Part shown: positions 1-8,278 of the stretch, piece after piece
Layout: every line of letters begins with the position of its first letter
How positions within the stretch are numbered: position 1 is the first letter of the stretch
NCBI RefSeq assembly: GCF_031326225.1
Contig: NZ_CP133720.1
Location: 2,542,001 to 2,606,000 of the forward strand
Source: Undibacterium cyanobacteriorum
GTDB taxonomy: Bacteria; Pseudomonadota; Gammaproteobacteria; Burkholderiales; Burkholderiaceae_D
DNA length: 64,000 nucleotides
Direction: 5' to 3'
Translations under genes and position numbers: made by a program
The notes under the pieces: model-generated
What the model saw: the letters and a program-made list of their open reading frames with translations, nothing else
The model's database searches: none
Told to the model about the DNA's origin: nothing

Positions 1-89
1 AAGAACTGCTTAGGAATAATCGCATCGGTATCAACATTGGCGCGATCAAGCGGTGCCACCAAACCTTCATGCAAACTGAACTTTTCCAT
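1..89 (-). CDS. leuD: 3-isopropylmalate dehydratase small subunit, N-terminal fragment (window edge)
   Basis: The first 29 codons of LeuD are visible on the minus strand; the rest lies beyond the window start. The fragment reads MEKFSLHEGLVAPLDRANVD and then TDAIIPKQF, the typical LeuD start with the conserved NVDTDxIIPKQF segment. With LeuC it forms the isomerase that converts 2-isopropylmalate to 3-isopropylmalate in leucine synthesis. It follows leuC on the same strand with only a small lipoprotein gene between them, so the three are probably one operon. The start ATG is at 89-87. Confidence 0.93.
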   Translation of the reverse strand, partial: MEKFSLHEGLVAPLDRANVDTDAIIPKQF

Positions 90-91
90 TC

Positions 92-223
92 TTATTTTTT
101 CCCTGCAGACTCAACCACTTCACCGACTTTTTTGACATCTTTACCAATGCCTTGCACCGTATTACAAGCAGACAATGCGGATACGGACACAACCGCCAAA
201 AAGAGTACGAATAACTTTTTCAT
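92..223 (-). CDS. Entericidin A/B family small lipoprotein
   Basis: A 43-residue protein starting MKKLFVLFLAVVSVSALSAC, with a clear lipobox (LSAC, lipidated Cys20). The short mature part, NTVQGIGKDVKKVGEVVESA plus GKK, has the amphipathic, glycine-spaced look of the entericidin family. A strong ribosome binding site (AAAGGAG) precedes the ATG. It sits between leuC and leuD on the same strand, 2 bases upstream of the leuD start. In enteric bacteria, entericidins are small envelope lipoproteins linked to a toxin/antidote pair; a role here is not shown. Its place in a leucine operon is a pattern known in Burkholderiales. Confidence 0.88.
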   Translation of the reverse strand: MKKLFVLFLAVVSVSALSACNTVQGIGKDVKKVGEVVESAGKK

Positions 224-274
224 TTTGAGCTCCTTTAACTTTGACTAGACCCTTATCGATCACTCTTGAACCAA

Positions 275-1675
275 TTACGCATGTCGAACATCGACAAAAT
301 GTCCGGCAATACCAGCTGCCGCAGCCATTGCAGGCGACACCAGATGAGTGCGCCCTCCCTGCCCTTGCCGACCTTCAAAGTTGCGATTCGAGGTTGAAGC
401 GCAACGTTCGCCAGGCTCGAGGCGATCAGCATTCATCGCTAAACACATTGAGCATCCCGGCTCACGCCATTCAAAACCTGCCGCCTCAAAAATCTTATCC
501 AAGCCCTCTTGCTCGGCCTGAACTTTGACCAAACCAGAGCCGGGCACGACCATTGCCAACTTCACATTGCCAGCTTTAACTTTGCCTTTGACGACCTCGG
601 CTGCCGCGCGCAAATCTTCAATCCTAGAATTGGTACAAGAACCGATAAACACCTTATCGATGGAAACTTCACGAATTGGTTTGTTTGGAGGTAAATCCAT
701 ATAAGCGAGTGCTTTGACAATCGCATCACGTTTTACGACATCAGTCTCAGCCTGTGGATCAGGCGTAACTCCATCAACACCGATGACCATTTCTGGCGAA
801 GTACCCCAAGTCACTTGGGGAACGATAGACTCAGCATTGATTTCAACTACCGTGTCAAACTGAGCATCGACGTCACTGTGCAAGGTTTTCCAATACGCGA
901 CAGCTGCGTCCCACTGCTCCCCTTTCGGAGAAAATGGTCGATCTTTCACATAGTCAATCGTGGTCTGATCAACCGCAATCATGCCAGCACGAGCGCCAGC
1001 TTCGATCGCCATATTACAAACCGTCATCCGCCCTTCCATTGAGAGCGCACTGATTGCCGCCCCCGCAAATTCAATCGCATACCCCGTCCCACCTGCTGTA
1101 CCAATCTTACCAATAATGGCGAGCACGATATCTTTTGCAGTGACGCCCGCGCCAACCTGACCATCGACCCGAATCAGCATACTTTTCGATTTCTTAGCAA
1201 TCAAAGTTTGGGTAGCAAGCACATGCTCTACTTCTGAGGTGCCTATACCGTGTGCGAGACAGGCAAAGGCTCCATGAGTTGAAGTATGTGAATCACCACA
1301 AACCACAGTCATGCCTGGCAAGGTCGCACCTTGTTCGGGGCCGATTACATGCACGATCCCTTGACGCAGGTCGCGCATATCAAAATAGGTCAAGCCAAAT
1401 GCTTTAGCGTTATCGTCGAGTGTTTCGACCTGTAGACGAGAAATAGGATCATCGATGCCATTAGCACGATTCGTGGTCGGCACATTATGATCCGCCACGA
1501 CTAAATTTGCCGATTTGCGCCATGGGTTGCGTCCCGCCAACTTTAAGCCTTCGAAGGCTTGGGGACTGGTGACTTCGTGAAGTAGATGGCGATCAATATA
1601 AATTAAGGCCGTACCATCTTCTTCGGAATGAACTAAATGAGACTCCCAGAGTTTGTCGTAAAGCGTTTTAGACAT
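275..1675 (-). CDS. leuC: 3-isopropylmalate dehydratase large subunit
   Basis: A 466-residue aconitase-family protein. It carries the 4Fe-4S cysteine motifs GSCTNSR and PGCSMCLAMN, an N-terminal HLLHEVTSPQAFEGL segment and a C-terminal NFEGRQGQGGRTHLVSPAMA segment, all diagnostic of LeuC. With LeuD it isomerises 2-isopropylmalate in the cytosol. The reading frame is open three codons further (MQL before MSKTLYDKLW), but family members start at MSKTLY, so the ATG at 1675 is preferred. Full length for the family. Downstream come the entericidin gene and leuD on the same strand. Confidence 0.96.
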   Translation of the reverse strand: MSKTLYDKLWESHLVHSEEDGTALIYIDRHLLHEVTSPQAFEGLKLAGRNPWRKSANLVVADHNVPTTNRANGIDDPISRLQVETLDDNAKAFGLTYFDMRDLRQGIVHVIGPEQGATLPGMTVVCGDSHTSTHGAFACLAHGIGTSEVEHVLATQTLIAKKSKSMLIRVDGQVGAGVTAKDIVLAIIGKIGTAGGTGYAIEFAGAAISALSMEGRMTVCNMAIEAGARAGMIAVDQTTIDYVKDRPFSPKGEQWDAAVAYWKTLHSDVDAQFDTVVEINAESIVPQVTWGTSPEMVIGVDGVTPDPQAETDVVKRDAIVKALAYMDLPPNKPIREVSIDKVFIGSCTNSRIEDLRAAAEVVKGKVKAGNVKLAMVVPGSGLVKVQAEQEGLDKIFEAAGFEWREPGCSMCLAMNADRLEPGERCASTSNRNFEGRQGQGGRTHLVSPAMAAAAGIAGHFVDVRHA

Positions 1676-1900
1676 AAGCTGCAACCTAGTGGTAAACGAT
1701 CGATAATCAAAATACTAAGCTCTTGATTATGCCACAATTGTGCGCTGCAAAACCGTCCAAAACGACTTTTTTAAACCCCAAAAAGCAAAATAAAAATTAG
1801 AAAAAATCAAAAATGCAGAATTTTTTACCGGTTTTCACCAAAAAAACGACAATTTAACCGATTAAAATTTCGCGAGAAAATTGCCATATTACCACTCCAA
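1676..1900. other. leuC upstream region with A-tracts and a palindrome
   Basis: The 225 bases between aroC and leuC hold no gene. The part at 1780-1846 has several runs of four to seven A or T, many spaced about one helical turn apart, so the DNA may be bent. Nearer leuC is the perfect palindrome CACAATTGTG (1733-1742). On the minus strand it is followed directly by a -10-like CATAAT. These are candidate leuC promoter and operator elements; no convincing -35 box was found. Confidence 0.4.
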
Positions 1901-2992
1901 TCATATACCAATTGGCTGCTTTGGAACGTCACCACACTGAGCGCGATGGCGCAGAGCATGATCCATCAATACCAGTGCCAACATCGCTTCTGCAATTGGA
2001 GCAGCACGAATACCGACACATGGATCATGGCGTCCGAAGGTTTCCACATTGACTGGATTATCATGAATGTCAATTGACTGACGTGGCACGCGAATCGATG
2101 ATGTAGGCTTGATGGCCATTGATACCGTGATATCTTGACCGGTTGAAATGCCGCCTAACACCCCACCGGCATTATTACCGAGAAAACCTTGCTGTGTAAT
2201 CTCGTCACCGTGCTCGGAACCGCGTTGTCGAATCGACTTGAAACCTGCTCCGATTTCGACGCCCTTGACGGCGTTAATCCCCATCATCGCAAAGGCAATT
2301 TCCGCATCCAATTTGTCGTAAATCGGTTCACCAAGTCCGACAGGGACTTTGGTCGCGTGAACTTCAATTTTGGCCCCAATCGAATCACCATCGCGACGAA
2401 GAGCATCCATAAAATCTTCCATACGCGCAATCAAGTCTTGATCAGCGGAAGGTGCGAAAAAAGGATTTTCAGATGTATGTCGCCAAGCCTGAAAAGGAAT
2501 CTCGATATCCCCTAACTGCGTTAAACCAGCAAAAAACTGAGTCCCAAACTTTTCAAACATCCATTTTTTGGCAATCGCTCCTGCCCCCACAACCGGCGCT
2601 GTCAAACGAGCAGAAGACCGCCCGCCCCCACGTGGATCTCGAATGCCATACTTGTTCCAATAAGTAAAATCAGCATGCCCCGGGCGGAAGCTCTCGACAA
2701 TATTGCCGTAATCCTTACTGCGTTGATCCGTGTTTCGAATCAACAGCGCGATCGGAGTGCCCGTGGTTTTCCCTTGATAGACTCCTGACAAAATCTCAAC
2801 TTGATCAGGCTCTTGTCTTTGTGTGACGTGACGTGATGTACCGGGTCGACGGCGATCAAGATCTGGTTGAATATCCGCCTCACTCAATTCCATTCCAGGA
2901 GGGCACCCATCAACAATGCATCCGATTGCTGGACCGTGCGACTCTCCAAAAGTTGTGACCGTGAACAAAGTACCAAAAGTATTGCCTGACAT
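1901..2992 (-). CDS. aroC: Chorismate synthase
   Basis: A 363-residue protein starting MSGNTFGTLFTVTTFGESHG, the family signature. It converts 5-enolpyruvylshikimate-3-phosphate to chorismate using reduced FMN, the last common step to aromatic amino acids. Other conserved stretches are GCPPGMELSE, DLDRRRPGTS and GRSSARLTA. Length is normal. It is transcribed towards leuC, but 225 bases of AT-rich DNA separate them, so they are probably separate units. Confidence 0.97.
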   Translation of the reverse strand: MSGNTFGTLFTVTTFGESHGPAIGCIVDGCPPGMELSEADIQPDLDRRRPGTSRHVTQRQEPDQVEILSGVYQGKTTGTPIALLIRNTDQRSKDYGNIVESFRPGHADFTYWNKYGIRDPRGGGRSSARLTAPVVGAGAIAKKWMFEKFGTQFFAGLTQLGDIEIPFQAWRHTSENPFFAPSADQDLIARMEDFMDALRRDGDSIGAKIEVHATKVPVGLGEPIYDKLDAEIAFAMMGINAVKGVEIGAGFKSIRQRGSEHGDEITQQGFLGNNAGGVLGGISTGQDITVSMAIKPTSSIRVPRQSIDIHDNPVNVETFGRHDPCVGIRAAPIAEAMLALVLMDHALRHRAQCGDVPKQPIGI

Positions 2993-3186
2993 AGCTACGC
3001 GTAAGAGTTAGAAAGAATTTCACAAGATTCTATCAGTGTTCAGCCTCTCGAGCCTAATTCAGGATTTTTCTCAATAAAAATGAAGGAAAACGTGACTTTT
3101 GCAGCAAACCAACATCGCACCACCTTATTCTTGTTTTATACTCGCTCAAGACAAATAGACAAACTTACTGGAAACGTGGAGCGCCT

Positions 3187-3237
3187 ATGACCACAATTCT
3201 GGACGGCCTACATCGGAGTGACTCAGCTGATGAGTGA
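3187..3237 (+). CDS. Possible 16-codon leader ORF before the EAL regulator gene
   Basis: An ATG at 3187 is preceded by GTGGAG at good spacing and opens a frame of 16 codons (MTTILDGLHRSDSADE). Its TGA overlaps the likely ATG of the next gene (3230) in a different frame. This geometry fits a leader peptide coupled to translation of the regulator. No homology is recognised, so it may be chance. Confidence 0.3.
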   Translation: MTTILDGLHRSDSADE

Positions 3238-5509
3238 TTTGAATCAAGCAAATGACGATGCATTGATCTTCATGGATGAGCAAACTGCGGAGTCAAATCA
3301 TCCGCAAATCGTCCGCCCCAGCTGGCGTATCATGATTATCGATGATGATCCTGATGTGCACTCAGCGACGATGTTCGCGCTCGGCAACCTAGAAATTCAA
3401 AATCGCAGCTTGAGTTTCCTACATGCCTATTCCGCACAAGAAGCGCGAGACATTCTGGCAAGAGAGCCCGATATCGCCGTAATTCTTCTTGATGTCGTGA
3501 TGGAGCAAGAGGACGCTGGGCTTAACTTGGTCAACTATGTCAGAAAAAACCTTGGTCTCATCGATGTCCGAATTATCCTGCGCACCGGTCAACCTGGTTA
3601 CGCCCCAGAAATTGACGCGATTCGTGATTACGATATCAATGACTACAAAACAAAGTCCGAGCTGACTCGCACCAAGCTTTACACTACCGTTACTTCCGCC
3701 ATTCGCTCGTACGAGCAAATCTGCTCTATTTCGGCCAATCAACGAGGCCTCGAATACATTGTCAATGCCAGTGCCGAGCTGATGTCACAAAAAGGTTTGC
3801 AAAACTTTTCGCACGGCGTGTTACAGCAGATCTCATCGTTATTGGGACGTAAAGTCGAAGGATTCGTTTGCAATCAACTTGAAAGCATTGGTGGTGAGAC
3901 AGAACTCGCTTCCTTACTCGTAATCGCTGCAAGTCCAGACTTTGCAGCTTACACACAGAAAACCGTCGACAAGATTGATGATTCAGAGGTGCAAGAATTA
4001 ATTGCCGAGTCAATCACGAACAAAGCAAATTTATATCAGGCATCGCATATCGCTCTACACTTTGAGAGCGGCTCACAAAACCATCTGACGGTATTATTAA
4101 AGACCAATCTCGAAGTCACAGACCTTGATAAACGTTTGCTCGAAGTCTTCTGCAGCAATATTTCGGTCGGTTTGAATAATGTGATGTTGACCAGTCGGCT
4201 TCATCAATATGCTTACTTTGATCCGCTTACCGGACTAGCGAATCGATTAAAGCTTCTGCAAACCCTCAACGAAACACTGCAATCCCCTCTCAAAGATCGC
4301 AGCGTTCTCTCCCTCATTGACATTGATCACTTCGCTGAGACAAATGACGCCTTAGGTCATCAGTTTGGCGACATGCTGCTGTGCTCTGTCGCCAAACGAC
4401 TATTAGACAACTTCGGCACTTCATGTCACCTTGCCCGCGTCGGTGGCGACACCTTCGCCTTGTTAGGCGATGAGGAGCTAGTAACCCCGATCAAGATCAG
4501 TCAGATTTTTCAACATGCCTTTGATGTCGATCATCAGGAAGTTCAACTGTCCTCCACCACTGGCCTCATCCGACTTGGTGGCTACGAAGGCGGCGGCTCC
4601 GATGCCTTGAAGGACACCAATATCGCCCTCAAACGAGCCAAGGCGCATCAACGGGCCTCGCACAGCTACTTCACTCTGGATATGGGGGTCGAGATCCGTG
4701 AGCGAGTCAGAATGATGCACGCACTACGTGCAGCATTTGAGAATGAACGGCTGTTTGTTGTGTATCAACCCCAAGTCGATATGCGGACCACAACACCTGT
4801 CGGAGCCGAAGCACTCCTACGATGGAAAAATGAAGAGGGGCAATTCGTACCTCCAGACCAATTTATTCCGATTGCAGAATATTCTGGCCTTATCGTCGAT
4901 ATTGGCGAATGGGTGCTTCGTAGCGCATGCTTCGAACTTCAGCATTTACATCAACTCGGCTATACCGATTTCAAAATGGCGGTCAACGTCTCACAGGCAC
5001 AATTCTCGCATCCGCAGTTTTTGCAAAGTCTTGAACGTGCACTCGTTGAAACGAAGGCGCCAGCAAATTGCTTGGAACTCGAGATTACTGAATCCATGGC
5101 AATGAATGATCCTGAAATGCTGATCAAGACGCTACTGCACATTAAACAGTTCGGCGTCCAAATTTCGATTGATGACTTTGGTACTGGCTTCTCGTCATTG
5201 AGCCACTTGCAAAGACTTAATGTTGATAAGCTCAAAATTGATCGTGCTTTTGTCAACGAAATCAACGATAAATCAGGCGAAGGCAGTATCGCCAAGATGA
5301 TCGTTCAACTTAGTCAAAGTTTGAATATTAAAGTCATCGCCGAAGGCGTCGAAACCAAATTACAAGCCGACACTTTAATGAGCTTTGGCTGCCATCTCGC
5401 ACAAGGATACTTGTATGCCAGACCGCAAACGCAACTTGATCTACGAGCGTGGTTAGCGCAGGAGCCGGGCCAAGACCTCATTCATCTTCCACGGGGATTA
5501 CCTGTTTGA
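3230..5509 (+). CDS. Response regulator with DUF3369, degenerate GGDEF and intact EAL domain
   Basis: About 759 residues. Domains in order: a receiver domain (about 30-155) with the acidic pocket IDDDPD, the phosphorylation Asp in LLDVV and a Lys in DYKTKSE; a DUF3369-type sensor region (about 165-320); a GGDEF domain (about 325-480) starting FDPLTGLANR; and an EAL domain (about 500-740) with EALLRW, ELEITES, DDFGTGFSS, KIDRAF and AEGVET. The GGDEF active-site motif is GGDTF, missing the catalytic Glu, so cyclase activity is unlikely while the EAL motifs look complete. It is probably a cytosolic c-di-GMP phosphodiesterase switched by phosphorylation. The partner kinase is not obvious next door. 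ATG 3230 is preferred; an in-frame GTG at 3218 is an alternative but overlaps the GGAG motif. Confidence 0.9.
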   Translation: MSDLNQANDDALIFMDEQTAESNHPQIVRPSWRIMIIDDDPDVHSATMFALGNLEIQNRSLSFLHAYSAQEARDILAREPDIAVILLDVVMEQEDAGLNLVNYVRKNLGLIDVRIILRTGQPGYAPEIDAIRDYDINDYKTKSELTRTKLYTTVTSAIRSYEQICSISANQRGLEYIVNASAELMSQKGLQNFSHGVLQQISSLLGRKVEGFVCNQLESIGGETELASLLVIAASPDFAAYTQKTVDKIDDSEVQELIAESITNKANLYQASHIALHFESGSQNHLTVLLKTNLEVTDLDKRLLEVFCSNISVGLNNVMLTSRLHQYAYFDPLTGLANRLKLLQTLNETLQSPLKDRSVLSLIDIDHFAETNDALGHQFGDMLLCSVAKRLLDNFGTSCHLARVGGDTFALLGDEELVTPIKISQIFQHAFDVDHQEVQLSSTTGLIRLGGYEGGGSDALKDTNIALKRAKAHQRASHSYFTLDMGVEIRERVRMMHALRAAFENERLFVVYQPQVDMRTTTPVGAEALLRWKNEEGQFVPPDQFIPIAEYSGLIVDIGEWVLRSACFELQHLHQLGYTDFKMAVNVSQAQFSHPQFLQSLERALVETKAPANCLELEITESMAMNDPEMLIKTLLHIKQFGVQISIDDFGTGFSSLSHLQRLNVDKLKIDRAFVNEINDKSGEGSIAKMIVQLSQSLNIKVIAEGVETKLQADTLMSFGCHLAQGYLYARPQTQLDLRAWLAQEPGQDLIHLPRGLPV

Positions 5510-5520
5510 GACAAACAGGT
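5500..5520 (+). other. Stem-loop overlapping the stop codon of the EAL regulator gene
   Basis: ACCTGTTT and AAACAGGT form a perfect 8-base-pair stem with a 5-base loop, and the TGA stop (5507-5509) lies at the top of the stem. No T-run follows, so it is not a standard terminator. It could protect the mRNA 3' end. Confidence 0.45.
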
Positions 5521-5702
5521 GATCTTTGCGGAAAACGTCCCAAATTGACGTTCTATTCCGCTTGATTGCGCGACTGTCGCAAAGGCTGCACTCGCAAAAC
5601 CTCAAAGCTTTATAGTCTGACTATCCGATATTGGATCGAATACTTTTCCAGAGAATTCTCAATCGATCCTGACAGTCTCAGACTCATTCTCAAGTAATCA
5701 AA

Positions 5703-7040
5703 ATGGATCAACAAACAATCGAAAAAATCCAGCTCATAGCAAAACAAATTTTTGCGGGGCTTAGCATCGCCTTTGACAAAACAGCGACGTGGGTTGGAAA
5801 ACTAAGTTGGTGGAAATTTTTTCTATTTGCCATCTTGCTTTTCATTTCCGGAGACATTATTCAAGATGCGCTCTCGCCCGAGGAAACTCGCATCATCAAA
5901 CACAAACCGAGCAAGGCCAAGAACTCTCCAATATCCTCGGAAAACGGCAAACAAACGATCAAAACCGACGACGCCAATTTTGAAATTGACAATACTGGTA
6001 TCCGAGTAAAACGTCCAGAGAATCTTGAAATCGGCAAACGGGTCGAGATTAATGGTGATGGTGTCGAAGTGATTGATGACCAGGCAGCGCACACATCGCA
6101 AGCTACTGAAAATCAAAATAAATCCAACAAAACTGATGACTTAAAAAATCAAGTCCCGTCAATGCCAGGGATCACAATTGGTAAAGATGATGTGCACATC
6201 CGCTTGCCGAAAGAGTTGGCCAAGGAAATTCAGGCCGAACTGGAAAAAGCGAAAGCGGATGCCGCCGAAGTTGCGAGCACTGAGGAAAAAACCAAATCGT
6301 CGAAGTGGTTTAAGAATTTCATTGCCCTTCTTGTATTTGGCTTATTTGGCATGAAAGCGCTGATGGGCGGAAAAGTGCGTGCAGAAGAACAAGCCAAGGT
6401 CGCTAATGCTGCAGCAGAACGTGAAGCACTACTCCGTCAAGTGAGCGAGGCACAAATGCAGATGATGCAAGCTCAAGTTGAGCCACATTTCTTGTTCAAC
6501 ACCTTGGCGTCTGTCGAATACCTGATTGAGACCGATCCACCACGCGCTGCGGCGATGCAAAGAAGTCTAATCGCCTATCTGCGTGCAGTGCTGCCACAGA
6601 TGCGAGAAAACGCAGCCAAAACGAATTTGGGACGTGAAGCGGATATCGTCAAATCCTATCTACAGCTTCTGAAAATGCGCATGGAAGAGCGATTGAATAT
6701 CGACTTTGAAATGCCTGAAGATTTACGCTCTGCTTCCTTCCCCCCAATGATGCTTCAGTCCGTGGTTGAAAATGCCATTAAACATGGACTAGAAGTCAAG
6801 GCTGAAGGAGGCACTCTACAATTCCGTGTGGAGGTAAAAGACCAGAAACTACGTGTCATCGTTCGTGATGATGGTTTAGGCTTTGGAGCAGTCCCGAGCA
6901 ATGGCACTGGCTTAGGCTTACAAAACATTCGCGAACGTTTGAAGCTCTTGTATAAAGAACAGGGACAACTGATCATCACCGCCAATCAACCAAGTGGCGT
7001 CTGCGTGATGATAGAAATTCCTTACGAAATTGCCAAATAA
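5703..7040 (+). CDS. LytS/YpdA-type sensor histidine kinase
   Basis: A 445-residue membrane kinase. TM helix 1 is at about 37-54 and TM helix 2 at about 205-220, flanking an extracytoplasmic part of about 150 residues. A short coiled coil follows, then the His_kinase domain with the phosphorylation motif EPHFLFNTLAS (His262) and a HATPase domain with NAIKHGLE, DDGLGFG and GTGLGLQNIRERL. This is the LytS/AlgZ type of kinase that pairs with LytTR regulators; the partner lies 55 bases downstream. The extracytoplasmic part holds repeated short strands of the type IxxxGIxV (near 97-102, 115-123 and 157-168), which I do not recognise as a known sensor domain. The signal is unknown. Confidence 0.9.
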   Translation: MDQQTIEKIQLIAKQIFAGLSIAFDKTATWVGKLSWWKFFLFAILLFISGDIIQDALSPEETRIIKHKPSKAKNSPISSENGKQTIKTDDANFEIDNTGIRVKRPENLEIGKRVEINGDGVEVIDDQAAHTSQATENQNKSNKTDDLKNQVPSMPGITIGKDDVHIRLPKELAKEIQAELEKAKADAAEVASTEEKTKSSKWFKNFIALLVFGLFGMKALMGGKVRAEEQAKVANAAAEREALLRQVSEAQMQMMQAQVEPHFLFNTLASVEYLIETDPPRAAAMQRSLIAYLRAVLPQMRENAAKTNLGREADIVKSYLQLLKMRMEERLNIDFEMPEDLRSASFPPMMLQSVVENAIKHGLEVKAEGGTLQFRVEVKDQKLRVIVRDDGLGFGAVPSNGTGLGLQNIRERLKLLYKEQGQLIITANQPSGVCVMIEIPYEIAK

Positions 7041-7095
7041 TTTAATTCTCGATAAGATCATCTAAGCGATCAAAACTTCTAACCAAGGGACATAT

Positions 7096-7854
7096 ATGGC
7101 AACAGCAATTATTGCAGACGATGAACGCCTGATGCGAGATCAATTACGCACTCGCCTCCAGCAAGTTTGGCCAGAGTTACAAATTTTGGATGAGGCCAAA
7201 AACGGTGAGGAGGCGGTCCAATTAGTCGAGACACACAAGCCGGATTTCGCATTTCTGGATATTCGAATGCCAGCCAAGACTGGCTTAGAAGCTGCACGTG
7301 ATATCGGTACCAAAACCCACATCGTTTTCATCACCGCCTACGACCAATACGCGGTTGAGGCTTTCGATCAAGGTGCGGTCGATTATGTTCTGAAGCCTGC
7401 CGATCCTGAGCGCCTCAGCAAAACCGTGGAACGCTTGAAGGCGCGCTTGCAAACATCTGCAGAGCCACAAGACATGAGTAATATGTTGGCACAACTTGCC
7501 AAACAACTCGGGATTGCGGCGAAACCGAATTATCTCCAATGGATCCAAGCTTCCATTGGTCAGGAATTACGATTGATTCCAGTGGAAGATATTTTATTCT
7601 TCCAGTCTGATGAGAAATATACGCGCGTTCAAACTGCCAGCTACGAGGCCTTAATTCGGAAGCCGGTACGAGATTTAGCGGAAGAACTCGACCCTCATTT
7701 ATTTTGGCAAATCCACAGATCGACGTTGGTCAACTCCAAGGCAATTTCAGGCGTTGTGCGCGACATGCGTGGCCGTCATCTTGTCCAAATCAAGGGGCTC
7801 ACCGAAAAGCTCGAAGTCAGTCGCAGCTTTGTTCATCTCTTTAAGCAAATGTAA
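7096..7854 (+). CDS. LytTR-family response regulator
   Basis: 252 residues: an N-terminal receiver domain with the DDE pocket, phosphorylation Asp55 (FLDIRMP) and Lys100 (VLKPAD), a linker, and a C-terminal LytTR DNA-binding domain (about 145-252) with FFQSDEKYTRV, RKPVRDLAEEL and IHRSTLVNSKAI. The architecture matches AlgR/LytR regulators. It follows the LytS-type kinase by 55 bases, so the two form a two-component pair. The start ATG at 7096 is preceded by AAGGGAC. Target genes cannot be read from the sequence. Confidence 0.93.
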   Translation: MATAIIADDERLMRDQLRTRLQQVWPELQILDEAKNGEEAVQLVETHKPDFAFLDIRMPAKTGLEAARDIGTKTHIVFITAYDQYAVEAFDQGAVDYVLKPADPERLSKTVERLKARLQTSAEPQDMSNMLAQLAKQLGIAAKPNYLQWIQASIGQELRLIPVEDILFFQSDEKYTRVQTASYEALIRKPVRDLAEELDPHLFWQIHRSTLVNSKAISGVVRDMRGRHLVQIKGLTEKLEVSRSFVHLFKQM

Positions 7855-8278
7855 TGCACAAGCGTTACTACGCATACCCAGAGTTTCATACCTCAACAAA
7901 AGAATAAAATTCAAACCCACACAACCACATGTGGAGTGTCTAAAAACGGCACTCCTCGTCTTACAATTCGTAAATAGTTGTAACACACGTGTGATATAGA
8001 TTACCCACGCCGCACTAACGCCGACGCCCATCACACTCAGCAAGACCTTAACTCTCTTTCTGTCGGCACGCTCACAAAAGTTACACTTTCTAACATCGAT
8101 GACGTGATTGTCATTATCGATGCCTACCCTATCCCCTACAATCATTTATACATTCATGTATCTACGCATCGTATCTAGGCCTTGCTGCATTTTTCAGACC
8201 TCGCAACTCAGCTGAGCTTGCATATGCGCTGTTACCGACTTTTAGCCCCACACATCGATTAGTTAAAACACCATTCAA
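7855..8278. promoter_or_regulatory. 424-base gap with clustered palindromes before the OmpR-type regulator
   Basis: No gene is seen here. It holds CCACATGTGG (7925-7934), the inverted repeat TTACAA...TTGTAA (7961-7966 and 7978-7983), the directly abutting palindrome CACACGTGTG (7984-7993), an extended -10-like TGATATAGA (7992-8000), a -10-like TACAAT (8137-8142) and ATACAT/ATGTAT arms (8148-8161). These may be the promoter and self-regulatory sites of the downstream two-component operon. None has been matched to a known operator. Confidence 0.4.

Noticed and set aside
7747..8145. A 132-residue minus-strand frame over the LytTR gene end and the gap
   Set aside because: More than a quarter lies antisense to the LytTR domain, and the rest shows no protein-like pattern.
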